The notes: a model not told the origin generated them from the letters alone. Shown: positions 1-6,662, counted from the stretch's first letter. The stretch: 8,249 nt of DNA from JAKORR01 sp964608495 (GCA_964608495.1 CAZSOQ010000235.1:1-8249), one strand, 5' to 3'. Made by a program: numbers and translations.

Positions 1-465
1 CTGTCCTTCGGCGGCTATGAGGTTCGCAACGTCCGCCTACACGTCCCGGCGGACGCGCCGCCCGGCCAGTATCTCGTCACCGCCACCGTGACGCCGCCCT
101 TCGGCCCGCCGGTCTCCGACTTCCTCCACATCGCGGTGGGGGAGGAGCCTTCGGCGCTAGTCGAGGCTGAGCTCGGGCCGGCCCAGGTGGACGTCGGCGT
201 GGGCGGTGCGTGTCTGCGCGTGAGAGTGCGCAACCTGAGCCGCTCGCGGGTCAGTGGCCACGTCCTCCTCGTCTCGCCGGCGGGGGCCTGGGAGCTGTAC
301 GACCACGCCGTGCAGCCTGTCTCGCTGTCGCCCCAGGGCGAGGCCACGGTCGAGTACCCGTTGCGGGGTCCGACGTGCGACCTGGAGGGCTGGAGCTGGG
401 CGCTGGCGAAGGTGATGGTGGCCGGCCAGCTCCTGTACACCGAGGCGGTGCGCCTGGACCTGTAA
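1..465 (+). CDS. C-terminal part of a beta-rich, probably extracytoplasmic protein (5'-truncated)
   Basis: The reading frame is open from the first base of the window and ends at TAA 463-465, giving 154 visible residues with the N-terminus outside. I do not recognise a named family. The sequence alternates short hydrophobic strands with turns rich in Gly, Pro, Asp and Ser. It includes a segment of the type 'VPADAPPGQY', common at the end of Ig-like domains, then a second repeat-like block ('RVRVRNLSRSRVSGHV') that resembles the CARDB/NEW3-type beta-sandwiches at the ends of secreted hydrolases. No catalytic motif or membrane anchor is visible in this fragment. The most likely reading is the tail of a large exported protein with tandem beta-sandwich domains, but this rests on residue pattern only. 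A gap of 73 bases with a GC hairpin separates it from the ROK gene. Codon use matches the downstream genes, which supports real coding. Confidence 0.65.
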   Translation: MSFGGYEVRNVRLHVPADAPPGQYLVTATVTPPFGPPVSDFLHIAVGEEPSALVEAELGPAQVDVGVGGACLRVRVRNLSRSRVSGHVLLVSPAGAWELYDHAVQPVSLSPQGEATVEYPLRGPTCDLEGWSWALAKVMVAGQLLYTEAVRLDL

Positions 466-512
466 CGGGCCGACGCCAGCCCCCGGCCTCTGGTAGCCCA
501 TCGCCGACTCCC

Positions 513-530
513 GCCGGGCCGAAGCCCGGC
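513..530 (+). other. Perfect 7-bp GC hairpin with a CGAA loop just upstream of the ROK start
   Basis: GCCGGGC (513-519) and GCCCGGC (524-530) are perfect inverted repeats around a four-base CGAA loop. No T-tract follows, so this is not a classical intrinsic terminator. It ends 8 bases before the ATG at 539 and occupies the place where a Shine-Dalgarno sequence should be; none is visible there. It may mark the end of the upstream transcript or lower translation of the ROK gene. Confidence 0.6.
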
Positions 531-538
531 TGATCTCG

Positions 539-1501
539 ATGTCCCGCTACCTCGGGATAGACATCGGCGGCACCAAGACCGCGGTCCTGCTGGGCGACGA
601 ACGGGCCGAGACCCTCACGCGCGTGAGCTTCGCCACCGACCACGAGGGCGGCCCGGCGGCCGTTCTTGCCGACATCAGGTCGGGCGCGGCCGAGGTCTGT
701 GGCGCAGCGGGGCTGGCCCCGACGGACGTGGAGGCCGTGGGCATAAGCTGCGGGGGTCCGCTGGACAGCCGCGCCGGGAAAGTGCTCGGGCCGCCGAACC
801 TGCCGGGCTGGGACGAGGTGCCCGTGGTGGCTGAGCTGAGCGGGTTCACCGGCCGCCCGGCCTACCTGGAGAACGACGCCAACGCGGGGGCCGTGGCCGA
901 GTGGCAATTCGGCGCGGGACGCGGCACGCGTCACATGATCTTCATCACCGCCGGCACGGGCTTCGGCGCGGGGCTGATCCTCAACGGGCGGCTGTACTCG
1001 GGCGCCAACGACCTGGCCGGCGAGATCGGCCACGTCCGCCTCGAGCCCTATGGCCCCCATGCCTACGGCAAGACAGGCAGTGTGGACGCCCTGTGCGGCG
1101 GCGCGGGCATGGCCCAGGTCGCCCGCGAGATGATGGACGCCGCGGAGCGTCGCGGCGAGCGGTCGTTGCTCTTCGCCCAGGCTGGGCCTGTTTCCGCCCG
1201 GCTCATCGCCGAGGCCGCCGCCGCAGGCGACGACCTGGCTGGCCGCGTCATCGCGGGGGTGGGGGAATACTGGGGCCGAGCGCTCGCCGTCCTCGTGGAC
1301 ATACTGGACCCCGAGCGGATAGTGATGGGCAGCCTGGCCCTGCGCTTCGGGGAGGCCCTGCTGGGGCCTGCCCGCGAGGCCCTGCGTCGTGAGGCCCTGC
1401 CCCTCAGCGCCTCCGTATGCCAGGTAGTTCCTGCTGAGCTAGGCGAGAGGCTGGGCGACGTGGCCGCGCTCTGCGTGGCCATGCGGCTGGGCCACGGCTA
1501 G
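539..1501 (+). CDS. ROK-family sugar kinase/regulator-like protein
   Basis: This is a cytoplasmic protein of 320 residues, the usual length for single-domain ROK (repressor, ORF, kinase) proteins, which phosphorylate hexoses such as glucose, N-acetylglucosamine or N-acetylmannosamine with ATP. The ATPase phosphate-1 motif DIGGTK is at residues 8-13. The sugar-site END (111-113) carries the expected catalytic Asp113. TAGTGFGAG (137-145) is the second nucleotide loop, and GEIGH (161-165) holds the sugar-contacting Glu and His. The Cys-rich zinc motif typical of many ROK proteins is missing; only Cys186 remains in the segment 'DALCGGAG'. A ROK subgroup with a Cys-poor sequence here is known, so this need not mean loss of function. 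There is no helix-turn-helix extension, which favours a kinase over an NagC/XylR-type regulator. The substrate cannot be assigned. The start at 539 places the N-terminus directly on the ATPase motif, but no ribosome binding site is visible. Confidence 0.93.
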   Translation: MSRYLGIDIGGTKTAVLLGDERAETLTRVSFATDHEGGPAAVLADIRSGAAEVCGAAGLAPTDVEAVGISCGGPLDSRAGKVLGPPNLPGWDEVPVVAELSGFTGRPAYLENDANAGAVAEWQFGAGRGTRHMIFITAGTGFGAGLILNGRLYSGANDLAGEIGHVRLEPYGPHAYGKTGSVDALCGGAGMAQVAREMMDAAERRGERSLLFAQAGPVSARLIAEAAAAGDDLAGRVIAGVGEYWGRALAVLVDILDPERIVMGSLALRFGEALLGPAREALRREALPLSASVCQVVPAELGERLGDVAALCVAMRLGHG

Positions 1502-1544
1502 AGGGGAGCCGCCCTGTCCACTCCCGCTCGCGCCGCCGGCCGGG

Positions 1545-1550
1545 TACAAT
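1545..1550 (+). promoter_or_regulatory. Putative -10 box (TACAAT) upstream of hisA
   Basis: TACAAT matches the sigma-70 -10 consensus at five of six bases and stands out in a very GC-rich intergenic stretch. No convincing -35 box lies 16-18 bases upstream. A start site about 7 bases downstream would give a leader of roughly 20 bases before the hisA GTG. If real, it separates hisA-hisF transcription from the ROK gene. Confidence 0.4.
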
Positions 1551-1577
1551 TGGGCCGCCGCGAAGGGGAGATCCGCC

Positions 1578-2303
1578 GTGCTCGTGATTCCCGCCATAGA
1601 CCTCAGCGAAGGCCAGGTCGTACGCCTGCGCCGCGGCGAGATGGCCGAGAAGACCATCTACTCGACCGACCCGGCGGCGGTCGCGCGCGAGTGGGCCCGC
1701 GCCGGCGCCGAGATCATCCACGTGGTAGACCTCGACGGCGCCGTGTCGGGCGTGCCGCGCAATCGCGAAGCGTTGCGCTCGATCGCCGACGCGGCGGGCG
1801 TGCCCATCGAGTTCGGCGGCGGCCTGCGCACACTGGACGCGATGGCGGCGGCCTTCGACGCCGGCGCTCACTGGGTCGTGCTGGGCACTGTGGCTCTCAC
1901 CGACCCGGAGCTGCTCGGCGCCTCCGTGAGCCGCTATGCCGATCGGGTCATCGTCGCCCTGGACGCCCGCGACGGACGCATCGCCGTCGAGGGGTGGACG
2001 CGCACCAGCGACGTGGACGCCGTGGACCTGGCCCGCGAGATGCAGAGCCTCGGCGTCCAGCGGCTCCTGTGCACGGACATCGCCACCGACGGCATGCTCA
2101 GCGGGCCGAACATCGCCGGTTTGCGCCGCATCGCCGAGGCCGTGGACATCGGGGTGATCGCGTCCGGAGGCGTCTCGTGCGTGGAGGACATCGTCGCCTT
2201 GCGCCCGCTGGAGGCGCTGGGCATAATGGGCGTCATCACGGGTCGGGCGCTCTACGAGGGGCGTCTCGACCTGCGTGAAGCCATCGCGGCGGCGCGCGGC
2301 TGA
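1578..2303 (+). CDS. hisA: HisA, ProFAR isomerase (EC 5.3.1.16)
   Basis: HisA is a cytoplasmic (beta/alpha)8-barrel enzyme. It performs the Amadori isomerisation of ProFAR to PRFAR, the step of histidine biosynthesis that supplies the HisF/HisH substrate. At 241 residues it is of normal length. The two catalytic aspartates are in place: Asp8 in 'PAIDL' and Asp129 in 'VALDA'. The phosphate-binding loops of the half-barrels are clear: GGGLR (80-84), ATDGM (169-173) and ASGGV (195-199). I chose the GTG at 1578 because 'GAAGGGGAG' (1562-1570) gives a strong ribosome binding site 7 bases away and because the protein then begins in the family's usual way. hisF follows 24 bases after the stop, so the two are almost certainly co-transcribed. 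A dual HisA/PriA role, as in actinobacteria, is possible in principle, since trpF is not in view, but nothing here argues for it. Confidence 0.96.
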   Translation: MLVIPAIDLSEGQVVRLRRGEMAEKTIYSTDPAAVAREWARAGAEIIHVVDLDGAVSGVPRNREALRSIADAAGVPIEFGGGLRTLDAMAAAFDAGAHWVVLGTVALTDPELLGASVSRYADRVIVALDARDGRIAVEGWTRTSDVDAVDLAREMQSLGVQRLLCTDIATDGMLSGPNIAGLRRIAEAVDIGVIASGGVSCVEDIVALRPLEALGIMGVITGRALYEGRLDLREAIAAARG

Positions 2304-2327
2304 ACCTTGCGGCGGGAGGGCGAATCT

Positions 2328-3131
2328 GTGCTTGCCAAGCGAGTCATCCCCTGCCTGGACGTGAAGGACGGCCGAGTGGTCAAGGGCGTGCAGTACGTTG
2401 ACTTCAGGGATGCCGGTGATCCTGTGGAGGCCGCGCGGCGCTACGACGAGCAGGGTGCCGACGAGCTGGTTTTCCTCGACATCACCGCCAGCCTGGAACA
2501 CCGCGCCACGATGATCGAGATCGCCGCTCGCGTCGCCGAGGAGATCTTCATCCCCTTCACCGTGGGCGGCGGCGTACGCAGCGTGGAGGACATCCGGCAG
2601 GTCCTCCGGGCCGGGGCGGACAAGGTCAGCATCATGACGGCCGCCGTCTACGAGCCGGACCTGATTGACGAGGCGGCGGAGCGCTTCGGCAGCCAGTGCA
2701 TCGTCGTTGCCGTGGACGCCAGGCGCGTGCCGCGCGACGACCGCGATGACAGCAGCCTGGGCCGGGCTCCCGACGAGGACATCGAGTGGCGAGTGCACAC
2801 CCACGGAGGCACGAGACCGACGGACGTGGACGCCCTGGGCTACGCCATCGAGGCCACCGAGCGAGGGGCCGGCGAGCTCCTGGTCACGAGCATGGACGCG
2901 GACGGCACCAGGGCAGGGTACGATGTGGAGCTTCTGCGCCGGATCTCGGACAACGTGGGCGTGCCGGTCATCGCCTCGGGCGGCGCGGGGAGCATAGACC
3001 ACATGTATGAGGCGCTCGAGTACGGCAAGGCCGACGCGGTGCTCGCCGCGAGCATCTTCCACTTCCAGGAGATGACCGTCCAGGACGTCAAGCGCGCGCT
3101 GGCGGCCCGCGGCGTCACCGTCCGCCTCTAG
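2328..3131 (+). CDS. hisF: HisF, imidazole glycerol phosphate synthase cyclase subunit (EC 4.3.2.10)
   Basis: HisF is the (beta/alpha)8-barrel synthase subunit that uses ammonia from the glutaminase HisH to turn PRFAR into imidazole glycerol phosphate and AICAR. The start is the GTG at 2328, with GGGAGGG (2314-2320) 7 bases upstream, giving the canonical N-terminus 'MLAKRVIPCLDV'; a TTG at 2307 is also in frame but has no support. The protein has 267 residues against about 250-258 usually. Catalytic Asp11 and Asp130 are present, as are the phosphate loops GGGVR (80-84) and ASGGAG (216-221). The charged ammonia-gate residues Arg5, Glu46, Lys99 and Glu183 (Glu167 in Thermotoga numbering) are all kept, so HisH dependence is expected. 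Two oddities: residue 103 is Met where the family has Asn ('SINT' becomes 'SIMT'), and a hydrophilic stretch around residues 134-152 is 16 residues longer than in the Thermotoga enzyme. No hisH lies next to it. Confidence 0.96.
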   Translation: MLAKRVIPCLDVKDGRVVKGVQYVDFRDAGDPVEAARRYDEQGADELVFLDITASLEHRATMIEIAARVAEEIFIPFTVGGGVRSVEDIRQVLRAGADKVSIMTAAVYEPDLIDEAAERFGSQCIVVAVDARRVPRDDRDDSSLGRAPDEDIEWRVHTHGGTRPTDVDALGYAIEATERGAGELLVTSMDADGTRAGYDVELLRRISDNVGVPVIASGGAGSIDHMYEALEYGKADAVLAASIFHFQEMTVQDVKRALAARGVTVRL

Positions 3132-3212
3132 ATCCGGGCCTGACACTGACCGCCGACGGGCTGCCGCCAGAGGGCCCCAGCGACCCTCAGCGACAGGTCC
3201 GCCGGGTGGGAG

Positions 3213-3638
3213 ATGGTAGGCGTGCTTGCCATCGTGGTCATCCTGCCCGTCGTCGAGGAGATCCTCTTCCGCCTGATCCTCGTCTGGTGGTTGATGACCC
3301 TTACCTTCCACTGGCCCGCCCCGAAGACGGTTCTGTACTCCGCGGTCATCTTCACCATCTGCCACCTTCCCGTGGTGATCAGGACTCTCGACCCGCTGCG
3401 GTTCCTCGACGCCCTCATCATCGGCGTCTTCAACGGCATCGCCTGCGTGGTGTACCTCAGGCTGTGGGGCCTCGGTCGGAGCCAGGAGGGCGTGCTCGTG
3501 GCCTACCTGTGCCTGGTCGTCATCCACGCGGCGTATAACCTGGCGACGCTGATACCGGGCCTCAGGGGGCTTGCGCGAATCGCCGGGGCCGTGCTCGCCC
3601 TCGGCGCGTGGATCGCCTACATGCCCAGCCTGGGCTGA
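3213..3638 (+). CDS. Short CPBP-family intramembrane metalloprotease
   Basis: This membrane protein of 141 residues has the three signature motifs of the CPBP (CAAX protease and bacteriocin-processing, Abi) family on predicted membrane helices: EEILFR at residues 15-20 (EExxxR), F47-xxx-H51, and H105-xxx-N109. These supply the metal and the catalytic Glu for cleavage within or near the membrane. Typical members have 200-300 residues with several helices before the first motif. Here that motif begins at residue 15, so the protein is a minimal core or an N-terminally truncated copy. The start is uncertain: GGTGGGAG (3205-3212) touches the ATG at 3213 and would better serve the GTG at 3222, nine bases away. 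The frame is closed upstream by TGA 3147-3149. It lies 81 bases after hisF, with no sign of a link to histidine synthesis. The substrate is unknown. Roles in prenyl-protein, peptide or toxin self-immunity processing are known for the family but not shown here. Confidence 0.8.
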   Translation: MVGVLAIVVILPVVEEILFRLILVWWLMTLTFHWPAPKTVLYSAVIFTICHLPVVIRTLDPLRFLDALIIGVFNGIACVVYLRLWGLGRSQEGVLVAYLCLVVIHAAYNLATLIPGLRGLARIAGAVLALGAWIAYMPSLG

Positions 3639-3681
3639 CCCCGCCGCCGCGATCCTCAGGGCAGAACCGAGGGGGCAGATC

Positions 3682-4773
3682 ATGACACGCAAGGAACGTT
3701 TCGAGGCCGGTCTCAGACAGGAAGACGTGGATCGGGTGCCCTTCTGGGTCAAGATCTTCGGGCCGTCCTACCGCGACTTCCATCCCCGGTACCAGGGCCT
3801 CTCCGACCTCGAGCTGGCCGATCTGCTGGACCTGGATCACATGGCCGGCGGCGGCTCGCATGTCGTCCCGATCAACAACCGCGTGGAGGACAAGCAGGAG
3901 CGGCACAACGGCCTGCTTGTCAGGGAGTACCGCACGCCCGACGGGACCCTCACCTCCACGGACAGGTTCGATGAGGGCTCGCATTCCTGGCACCCGTCGC
4001 AGTTCCCCATCAAGACCCGGGAGGACCTGCGGGCTGCCCGTCATCTCTTTGCCGGCGCCCGCTACGAGGCCCGCGACGACCTGCTCGCCAACTGCCGAGC
4101 GCGTCTCGAGGCCGTCGGGGACCGGGGCATCACGATGGTCGGCATGGGCATCTCGCCCCTGATGAACCTCATCGAGCACTTCATCGGCCCCGACAAGACC
4201 TACTACTTCCTCCACGACTACCCGGACGAGATGGAGGAGCTCATCACCCTCATGCACGAGGACCGGGTGCGCTACCTGTGGGCGCTGCTCCCGGACTGCC
4301 CCTTCGACTACGTCGTATCCGTTGAGAACACCTCGACCACGCTGCTCTCGCCGGCGGTGTTCGAGAGGTACTGCTGGCGGCACCTGAACGACTACGGGCG
4401 CCTCGTCGTCGAGCACGGCAAGCACCACGTGCTGCACATGTGCGGCCACCTCAAGGCCCTGCTGCCGCGCATCAACGAGCTTCCGGCGCTGACGATAGAG
4501 GCCTACACGGCACCGCCCGTGGGCAACACGACGGTCCGTGACCGCCTGGACCTGTGCCCCTCGGTCTCGATCATCGGTGGCACCAGCGCCACGCTGTGGC
4601 TGAAGCCGGTTGCCGAGATCTGCAGGGCAATCGAGGAGTCCTTGGCCGAAGCGGGCACGCTTCGCGGACTGGCGCTGACCTCAGCGGGGGAAATGCCTCG
4701 CCTGGTGCCCATCGAGAAGATCCAGCAGGTGCGGGCCTTCGCCAGGGGCCTGACGCCGGAGCGGTTCGGGTAG
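3682..4773 (+). CDS. Uroporphyrinogen decarboxylase (URO-D) superfamily protein, not HemE
   Basis: This 363-residue cytoplasmic TIM-barrel protein begins with 'MTRKERFEAGLRQEDVDRVPF', a typical opening of the URO-D superfamily (HemE and MtaA/MtbA-type corrinoid methyltransferases). The HemE substrate signature with its arginines and 'RQAGRY' motif is absent, so heme synthesis is unlikely. H252-M-C254 matches the zinc-binding H-x-C of corrinoid:coenzyme M or homocysteine-type methyltransferases. The third zinc ligand, a Cys expected near the C-terminal end of the barrel, is replaced in 'LTSAGEMP' (residues 332-339). Many uncharacterised proteins of this superfamily share that pattern. I infer methyl transfer or a related one-carbon reaction, perhaps demethylation of a small compound, with low certainty on substrate. 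The ATG at 3682 has GAGGGGG six bases upstream. An in-frame longer reading from 3571 would overlap the protease gene and is not supported. The stop is 17 bases before the next gene, so they likely form an operon. Confidence 0.9.
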   Translation: MTRKERFEAGLRQEDVDRVPFWVKIFGPSYRDFHPRYQGLSDLELADLLDLDHMAGGGSHVVPINNRVEDKQERHNGLLVREYRTPDGTLTSTDRFDEGSHSWHPSQFPIKTREDLRAARHLFAGARYEARDDLLANCRARLEAVGDRGITMVGMGISPLMNLIEHFIGPDKTYYFLHDYPDEMEELITLMHEDRVRYLWALLPDCPFDYVVSVENTSTTLLSPAVFERYCWRHLNDYGRLVVEHGKHHVLHMCGHLKALLPRINELPALTIEAYTAPPVGNTTVRDRLDLCPSVSIIGGTSATLWLKPVAEICRAIEESLAEAGTLRGLALTSAGEMPRLVPIEKIQQVRAFARGLTPERFG

Positions 4774-4790
4774 CCCGCAGGAGTGAACGC

Positions 4791-6434
4791 ATGCGTCGTC
4801 GCGATTTCCTGCGAGCGGCATCCTATGCGGGAGCTTTTGCCGTGGCCCGGCGGCTTGCGCGGGCCCAGAACCCAGAGGAGGTCCTGCGGATGAAGGCACC
4901 CTATCGTGTCCTGTTCAGCAACGACACGACCAATATCGAGACCTGCGGCAGCCCCTACCACAGGCGGGGTGAGCCCTTCGTGCCCGAGATGCTCGAGGCG
5001 ACCGTGGACGAGACAGCCGACACCGGCATCGAGGTGCACCTGCTCCAGCCGGGCGTCGGCGTGGTGCCCTGGTGGAAGAGCAGCGTCTGCCCGGCCGATG
5101 AGCACTACCGCTGGTGGCAGGAGACCTACGGCGCCGAGCCGGACGGCTACGGCCGGTACATGCTCGCCGGCGGTGACATGGTGGCGGTGTTCGTCAACCG
5201 CTGCCGGGCGCGGGGCCTGGCGCCCTTCGTCTCTCTGCGCCTCAACGACGGCCACGGCAAGGAGTTCGTCAACGCCGCCCCCGGCGACAAAGCGCCCTCC
5301 TGGACCGGCCACTGCCTGAGCCGCTTCTACCACGACCACCCCGAGTACCGCCTTGGGCCCAACCTGGCCGACTGGAACCAGCGCGTCCTGAACTGGGCGC
5401 TCCCCGAGGTGCGCGACCGGCAATTCGCCTTCATCCGCGAGCTCTGCGAGAACTACGATCTGGACGGCTTCGAGCTCGACTTCATGCGCCACGTCAGCTA
5501 TTTCCGGCTCGACGAGACCACGCCCGCCGAGCGCGCCGGTACCATGACCGATTTCGTGCGCCGCGTCCGCGAGCTTCTCGACCGCACGGCTCGCCCCGGG
5601 CGTCACCGCTGGCTCTGTGTGCGCGTTCCGGCCCATCTGGCGCCCCATGAGGGCCTCGGCCTCGACCTGCCGGCCTTCGTCCGCGCGGGCGTCGAGATGG
5701 TCAATGCCTCAAGCTACTACTTCACGATCCAGCAGACCGACCTGGCACGCCTGCGCGAGCTCGTGCCGGGGGCCGCCTTGTACCTGGAGGTGACCCACGC
5801 GACCTCCATCGGCAGGGTTCTCACCGCCGGGTACGACAACTTCACCTTCCGCCGCACTACCGACGAGCAGTTCCATACGGCCGCCCACCTGGCTTACTGG
5901 CGGGGCGGCGACGGGGTCAGCGCCTTCAACTTCGTGTACTACCGCGAGCACGGCACGCCGGGCCGGGGGCCCTTCGACGAGCCGCCCTTCCACGTCTTCA
6001 GCCACCTGGGGGACCCCGACTGGCTCGCCCGGCAGCCGCAGCACTACATCGTGGGCAACGTCTGGGACCAGCCTCACGTCCCCGGCCGCCCGCTGCCGCG
6101 CAAGCTCGAGCCCGGCCAGACGGCACAGTTCACGCTCGACCTGGCCCCGCGCGCGGGGGGCTGGACCGCGGGCGGCAGGCTGCGCATCCAGACCGAGCAG
6201 CCGATGGGGGAGAGCCGCTGGACCGCCCGGCTGAACGGCGTGGAACTGGCGCCGACCGACGATATCTCCGAGCCGTATCCAAATCCCTACTCGGCGCTCC
6301 TGGGCACGCCGGAGACGCTGAGGGCCTGGACGGTGCCGGCGGACCTGCCGCGGGATGGCGACAACAGGGCCGAAATGGCCCTGACCGAGGGCGGCCCCGC
6401 CACGATCATCCTCCTCGATCTAGCCCTGACCTGA
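4791..6434 (+). CDS. Tat-exported protein with a putative TIM-barrel glycoside-hydrolase-like domain
   Basis: The 547-residue protein starts at ATG 4791, with AGGAG (4779-4783) seven bases upstream. A twin-arginine signal, RRRDFL (2-7), precedes a mild hydrophobic stretch and an ARA cleavage motif (23-25), so a folded protein is sent across the membrane. Residues about 38-400 show TIM-barrel features: strand-like segments followed by helices, a conserved-looking acidic motif DGFELDFMR (225-233) at the end of a strand, and many surface Trp, Tyr and His residues suited to carbohydrate binding. D225, E228 and D230 are the candidate catalytic acids. Residues about 435-547 look like a beta-sandwich ('PGQTAQFTLDLAP'). 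The closest general type I know is the GH10-like (GHL10) and related bacterial hydrolase-like proteins of polysaccharide degraders, but I cannot assign a family number. The URO-D-type gene just upstream suggests a shared task on a methylated or sulfated glycan or metabolite; that is inference only. Confidence 0.75.
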   Translation: MRRRDFLRAASYAGAFAVARRLARAQNPEEVLRMKAPYRVLFSNDTTNIETCGSPYHRRGEPFVPEMLEATVDETADTGIEVHLLQPGVGVVPWWKSSVCPADEHYRWWQETYGAEPDGYGRYMLAGGDMVAVFVNRCRARGLAPFVSLRLNDGHGKEFVNAAPGDKAPSWTGHCLSRFYHDHPEYRLGPNLADWNQRVLNWALPEVRDRQFAFIRELCENYDLDGFELDFMRHVSYFRLDETTPAERAGTMTDFVRRVRELLDRTARPGRHRWLCVRVPAHLAPHEGLGLDLPAFVRAGVEMVNASSYYFTIQQTDLARLRELVPGAALYLEVTHATSIGRVLTAGYDNFTFRRTTDEQFHTAAHLAYWRGGDGVSAFNFVYYREHGTPGRGPFDEPPFHVFSHLGDPDWLARQPQHYIVGNVWDQPHVPGRPLPRKLEPGQTAQFTLDLAPRAGGWTAGGRLRIQTEQPMGESRWTARLNGVELAPTDDISEPYPNPYSALLGTPETLRAWTVPADLPRDGDNRAEMALTEGGPATIILLDLALT

Positions 6435-6634
6435 CGCCGCCCACGGCCCTCGACACTGTTTCCTCCATCACCGTGGCCATCCTAGGTGGGAGTGACCTTT
6501 CTCGCGACGACCTCGCCGTGCTGTCTTCTTTGAGGCAGCAATGGCCTCTCTCCTGCCAGGCAAGTACGGCACCCTCACTGAGGCGGAAGGTGTGTGTTTC
6601 CAGGCAAGGCGACCCTTCGGCCACCCGGCGCGTC
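6435..6634. other. Intergenic region before the ArsR promoter
   Basis: I find no supportable gene or RNA in these 200 bases. Short ORFs here resemble no family I recognise. There is a 9-base direct repeat CCAGGCAAG (6556-6564 and 6600-6608), and weak inverted repeats such as CCACGG/CCGTGG (6441-6446 and 6471-6476), none followed by a T-tract. The stretch separates the upstream operon from the regulated cluster. Confidence 0.5.
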
Positions 6635-6662
6635 TTGACACCGTTGGGGTCGGGGACATAAG
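6635..6662 (+). promoter_or_regulatory. Sigma-70-type promoter for the ArsR-led operon
   Basis: TTGACA (6635-6640) is a perfect -35 hexamer. Sixteen bases later CATAAG (6657-6662) matches the -10 consensus at four of six positions. The region is locally AT-rich in an otherwise GC-rich window. Transcription would start near 6669, giving a leader of about 30 bases before the ArsR ATG at 6700. The weak -10 and its overlap with a palindrome fit a repressible promoter. Confidence 0.6.

Noticed and set aside
3571..3681. Upstream start for the URO-D-type protein
   Set aside because: The extension lies inside the protease gene and matches no family N-terminus. ATG 3682 has a good ribosome binding site and the family's typical opening.
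1404..3752. 782-residue open frame on the minus strand
   Set aside because: It lies antisense to hisA, hisF and the protease, all of which have clear family motifs. Its His-, Asp- and Gly-rich low-complexity composition is what the reverse strand of GC-rich genes gives.
3682..4773. Annotation as hemE, uroporphyrinogen decarboxylase of heme synthesis
   Set aside because: The substrate-binding arginine motif of HemE is missing, and an H-x-C metal motif typical of the methyltransferase branch is present.
4554..4790. Upstream extension of the Tat-exported protein to 626 residues
   Set aside because: It would overlap the URO-D-type gene by over 200 bases and bury the twin-arginine signal. ATG 4791 has a strong ribosome binding site.
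3562..5648. Long minus-strand open frames (295 and 381 residues)
   Set aside because: They are shadows of the URO-D-type and Tat-exported genes. They have no recognisable domains and no ribosome binding sites.
6441..6476. CCACGG/CCGTGG inverted repeat as a terminator for the upstream operon
   Set aside because: The stem is only six pairs with a 24-base loop, and no T-tract follows.
6556..6608. Direct repeat CCAGGCAAG as a mobile-element or attachment-site mark
   Set aside because: Nine bases in a GC-rich context can arise by chance, and there is no integrase, transposase or insertion between the copies.
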